The notes beneath the pieces are model-generated. The model saw nothing but the letters and a program-made list of their open reading frames with translations. It searched no databases and was not told the origin of the DNA. 64,000 bases of DNA from Actinophytocola sp. (GTDB lineage: Bacteria; Actinomycetota; Actinomycetes; Mycobacteriales; Pseudonocardiaceae): contig WHTY01000010.1 in the NCBI GenBank assembly GCA_009377475.1, forward strand, positions 1-64,000, in the 5' to 3' direction. The first letter of the stretch is position 1. Each line of letters opens with the position of its first letter. This document shows, in pieces, positions 61,445 through 64,000 of the stretch. The translations under genes were made by a program, and so were the position numbers.

Positions 61445-63117
61445 ACCGCTGCCCGTGCCTTGCGGTGCGCCCAGTCCGCCACCACGGTGTTCAGGATCGG
61501 CATCGGCAACGGCCCGCCGCCGAGCACGACGTCGTGGAACTCGCGGATGTCGAACGCCGCGCCGAGCGCCAGTTCCGCCTGGCTGCGCATCCGCTGCAAC
61601 TCCAGCCTGCCCACCACGTACGACAACGCCTGCGCGGGTACCCCGGTGTAACGGTCCACTTCTGACTCGATCTCCATGGCGGGCATCGGCGTGCGCTCGG
61701 TGAGGAACGCCACCGCGCGCTGCCTGCTCCAGCCGTAGGCGTGCAGCCCGGTGTCGACGACCAGCCGCGCGGCGCGCATCGACTCCTGGCTCAGCATGCC
61801 GAGCCGCGCGACATCGTCGGAGTAGAGCCCCATCTCGTCGGCCAACCGCTCCGCGTACAGCCCCCAGCCCTCGGCGTAGGCGTTGATCTCAGCGATGCGG
61901 CGCAACAACGGCAATTTCTCCAGCCCCAACGCCGTCGTAATCTGGAAATGATGCCCCGGCACCGCCTCATGGAACGCGATCGCCTCAGACAAGTGCCGAC
62001 ACCGCTCGGTCGCGTCGAGCGTGTTCGCGAAATACGTGCCGGGCCGCGAGCCATCCAACGACGGCGGCGTGTAGTACGCCAACGAGCCACCCTCGGCCTC
62101 GGCGGCGGGCACCGGCGCCACGACGACCCGCTCCGACGGCACCCGGCCGAACCACCGCGCCGCGACGCCCTCCGCACGGGCGATGGCCCGCCGCGCGGAG
62201 GTGAGCAGCTCCTCGCCGCTGGACCACCGCAACGCCGGGTCGTGCCGCAGCCGGTGGAAGATCTCCGGCTGCGACCGCACGCCGAAGACTCGGGCGCCCA
62301 CCGTCGCGAACTCGCCGGACAACTTCTCCAGCAACTCCAGCCCGGTCTGGTGCAGCTCCTCCGGGCCGTGCTCCGTGGTCGTGTGCACCGCCGCGAGCGC
62401 CCGGTACCGCTGCTCGCCGTCCGGCTGCCACCACAGCCCGGATTGGCCGTCCTCCCGCGCCTTGGGCAGCAGCTCATACGCCAGGAAGTCCCGGTAGTGC
62501 CCGTACGCGGGCCGCACGGCGGTGTCGATCAGCAGGTCCCGGCGGGCGGCGAACCGCGCGTCCCGCCGCCTCGGCCGGATCCCGCGCAGCGGATCGTCGT
62601 GCTGCGCGCGCAGATACCGGTCGATGAACGCCACCCCGGATCGCACCAGGAACGCGGGCGGCGCGAGACCCCGCGCCACGCCGTCGCGTTGCCGCTCGGA
62701 CACCGTCGTCAGGTACGCGGGCAACGCGTCCAGGCGCGCCAGGAAACCCTCCGCCATCTCGTCGTCAGACAACGAGATCAGCGGCAGCGCCAGCAACGGC
62801 CACAGCGCGGGCGCGGACAGTCCGTCGCTGACCGAGAACTCCTCCAGCCGAACGTCGATCTCGGCGGCCAGCGCGAACGCCTGCTGCACGACCAGTTCCC
62901 GGGTGACCCGGTCCGACTCGTCCAGCGTGGCCGGGTCGACGTCGGTAGCGGCGCGCGCCAGCGCGAACATGTGGTCGCGGGTGTGCCGCCTGCGGTCCTC
63001 GCTGTAGTCGGTCAGCCGGTGGTGCGGCCCAGGCAGGCCGAGCAGCGACGCCTCGAAGGGATACGCCTCGAAGCGGGCGGCGACCAGTTCGTCGGCGAGC
63101 TCGGTGATCTCACTCAT
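61441..63117 (-). CDS. DUF885 metallopeptidase-like protein
   Basis: 558 residues of DUF885. The probable zinc site is HEAVPGHHFQ (His, Glu, His in an HExxxxHH pattern) at about residue 380, with a downstream Glu in YAEGWGLYAE. Family members are thought to be carboxypeptidase- or thermolysin-like peptidases. No signal peptide is seen. The ATG overlaps the end of the upstream paralogue by four bases; the two are a tandem duplication. Confidence 0.9.
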   Translation of the reverse strand: MSEITELADELVAARFEAYPFEASLLGLPGPHHRLTDYSEDRRRHTRDHMFALARAATDVDPATLDESDRVTRELVVQQAFALAAEIDVRLEEFSVSDGLSAPALWPLLALPLISLSDDEMAEGFLARLDALPAYLTTVSERQRDGVARGLAPPAFLVRSGVAFIDRYLRAQHDDPLRGIRPRRRDARFAARRDLLIDTAVRPAYGHYRDFLAYELLPKAREDGQSGLWWQPDGEQRYRALAAVHTTTEHGPEELHQTGLELLEKLSGEFATVGARVFGVRSQPEIFHRLRHDPALRWSSGEELLTSARRAIARAEGVAARWFGRVPSERVVVAPVPAAEAEGGSLAYYTPPSLDGSRPGTYFANTLDATERCRHLSEAIAFHEAVPGHHFQITTALGLEKLPLLRRIAEINAYAEGWGLYAERLADEMGLYSDDVARLGMLSQESMRAARLVVDTGLHAYGWSRQRAVAFLTERTPMPAMEIESEVDRYTGVPAQALSYVVGRLELQRMRSQAELALGAAFDIREFHDVVLGGGPLPMPILNTVVADWAHRKARAAV

Positions 63118-64000
63118 GCGCTACGCCGCGCCTCACCGTCCGCCCACTCGGTGATCAACGTCTCAAGCACCGCGAGCGGCACCGCGCCACTGCCAAGCAC
63201 GACGTCGTGGAATCCCTTGACGTCGAAGGCGTTCCCGAGCCGTCGCTCGGCGTCGGCGCGCAACCGCTTGATCTCCAGCCTGCCGACCATATAGGACAGT
63301 GCCTGGCCGGGATACGCGATGTAGCGGTCCACTTCGGACTCGATCTCGACCGGCGCCATCGGCGTGTTGTCCCGCAGGTAGTCGATGGCCTGCTGGCGGC
63401 TCCAGCCCTTCGCGTGCAGCCCGGTGTCCACAACGAGCCGTCCCGCGCGCATCGAGTCCATGCTGAGCATCCCCAGCAGCGGCACGTCGCCGGAGTACAG
63501 CCCCATCTCGCCCGCCAGGCGCTCGGTGTAGAGCCCCCAGCCTTCGATGTAGGCGGTGAAGTGGCTGACCCGGCGCAGCAGCGGCACGTCGGTCAGACCC
63601 TGCGCGAGGCTGATCTGGAAGTGGTGTCCGGGGATCGCCTCGTGGAACGCGATGACCTCGGCAGTCTGCCGGAACCGTTCGGTGGCCTCGTAGGTGTTGG
63701 CGAAGTACGTGCCCGGCCGGGAGCCGTCCGTCGACGGCATCAGGTAGTACGCGGCGGGCGCACCCGGTGCGGCGGCCTCCGGCACCGGCTCGACGGTCCA
63801 CGGCTGCTCCGGGATGGTGCCGAACCAGCGCGGCGCTTCAGCGGCGGCCCGCTCGATGGTCGTCCGTGCCGTGTCGAGCAGTTCCTCCGCGCTGGACCAG
63901 CGCAGCTCGGAGTCGGTGCGCAGCCGCTCGAAGATCTCCTGCTGGGACCGGGTGCCGAACACCCGCTCGCCGATCTCGGCGTACTCCTCGGCGAGCTCCG
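63114..64000 (-). CDS. DUF885 metallopeptidase-like protein, cut by the window end
   Basis: The last 295 codons are present; the frame runs open to the right edge of the window, so the start is outside. It has the zinc site HEAIPGHHFQ and YIEGWGLYTERLAGEMGLYS, closely parallel to the neighbour at 61441, including the same RPGTYFANT and ESEVDRY blocks. First gene of the pair, joined to the second by an ATGA overlap. Confidence 0.9.
   Translation of the reverse strand, partial: ELAEEYAEIGERVFGTRSQQEIFERLRTDSELRWSSAEELLDTARTTIERAAAEAPRWFGTIPEQPWTVEPVPEAAAPGAPAAYYLMPSTDGSRPGTYFANTYEATERFRQTAEVIAFHEAIPGHHFQISLAQGLTDVPLLRRVSHFTAYIEGWGLYTERLAGEMGLYSGDVPLLGMLSMDSMRAGRLVVDTGLHAKGWSRQQAIDYLRDNTPMAPVEIESEVDRYIAYPGQALSYMVGRLEIKRLRADAERRLGNAFDVKGFHDVVLGSGAVPLAVLETLITEWADGEARRSA

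Overview
The window is high-GC actinobacterial DNA: GTG starts are common and many genes look leaderless. The gene order points to the order Mycobacteriales/Pseudonocardiales, most likely a Pseudonocardiaceae genus such as Saccharomonospora, Prauserella or Amycolatopsis. From about 8.5 to 39.1 kb the order follows, from memory of the H37Rv map, the Mycobacterium tuberculosis core block Rv2670c-Rv2703: zapE-like ATPase, ribD-like reductase, secreted alpha/beta-hydrolase, msrB, hemQ-hemG-hemE, DUF3000, RNase D, dxs, TrmA-like methylase, ceoB-ceoC, DUF3159, alpha/beta-hydrolase, DUF3710, dut, DUF3093, DUF4193, cei, suhB, ppgK, sigA. From 54.4 to 60.7 kb a second conserved block resembles Rv2183c-Rv2187: DUF5304-like protein, ArsA ATPase, SRPBCC protein and FadD15-type acyl-CoA synthetase.

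Layout. 0-1.9 kb: an ATP-grasp ligase of unusually low GC, flanked by about 600 bp of non-coding DNA; probably acquired. 1.9-4.3 kb: a GT-C mannosyl/arabinosyl-transferase-like membrane protein overlapping a fluC-DUF190-fluC fluoride exporter operon. 4.3-8.5 kb: S9 peptidase, ornithine aminotransferase, PAP2 phosphatase. 8.5-16.9 kb: ZapE-like ATPase, RibD-like reductase, a TAP-type hydrolase without its nucleophile, a metallophosphoesterase with membrane segments, a DedA/TVP38 protein and a PknB-type kinase. 17.3-20.6 kb: the coproporphyrin-dependent haem genes in the order hemE-hemG-hemQ. 20.7-25.8 kb: DUF3000, an orphan LuxR-type regulator, RNase D and an OmpR/HK two-component pair. 25.8-39.1 kb: isoprenoid (dxs), tRNA/rRNA methylation, Trk potassium uptake, dUTPase, inositol-phosphate and polyphosphate-glucose metabolism, ending in the housekeeping sigma factor. 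39.3-54.4 kb: more variable genes, namely an SRPBCC/acyl-CoA-synthetase fusion, an EamA exporter, a XylFGH-like sugar ABC operon with a ROK repressor, a helicase, YihY, DUF3039, psuG, a zinc alcohol dehydrogenase and a NUDIX-NYN fusion. 54.4-64 kb: ROK kinase, DUF5304, ArsA, SRPBCC, fadD15 and two tandem DUF885 metallopeptidase-like genes, the last cut by the window end.

The non-coding DNA is unusually structured. Two families of tandem repeats with a 21-bp period recur at five places. Three intergenic palindromes have arms of about 26 bp and 7-nt loops. Two divergent gene pairs have -10 hexamers that share their central TA, a symmetric bidirectional promoter. No rRNA, tRNA, CRISPR array, insertion sequence or prophage was recognised.
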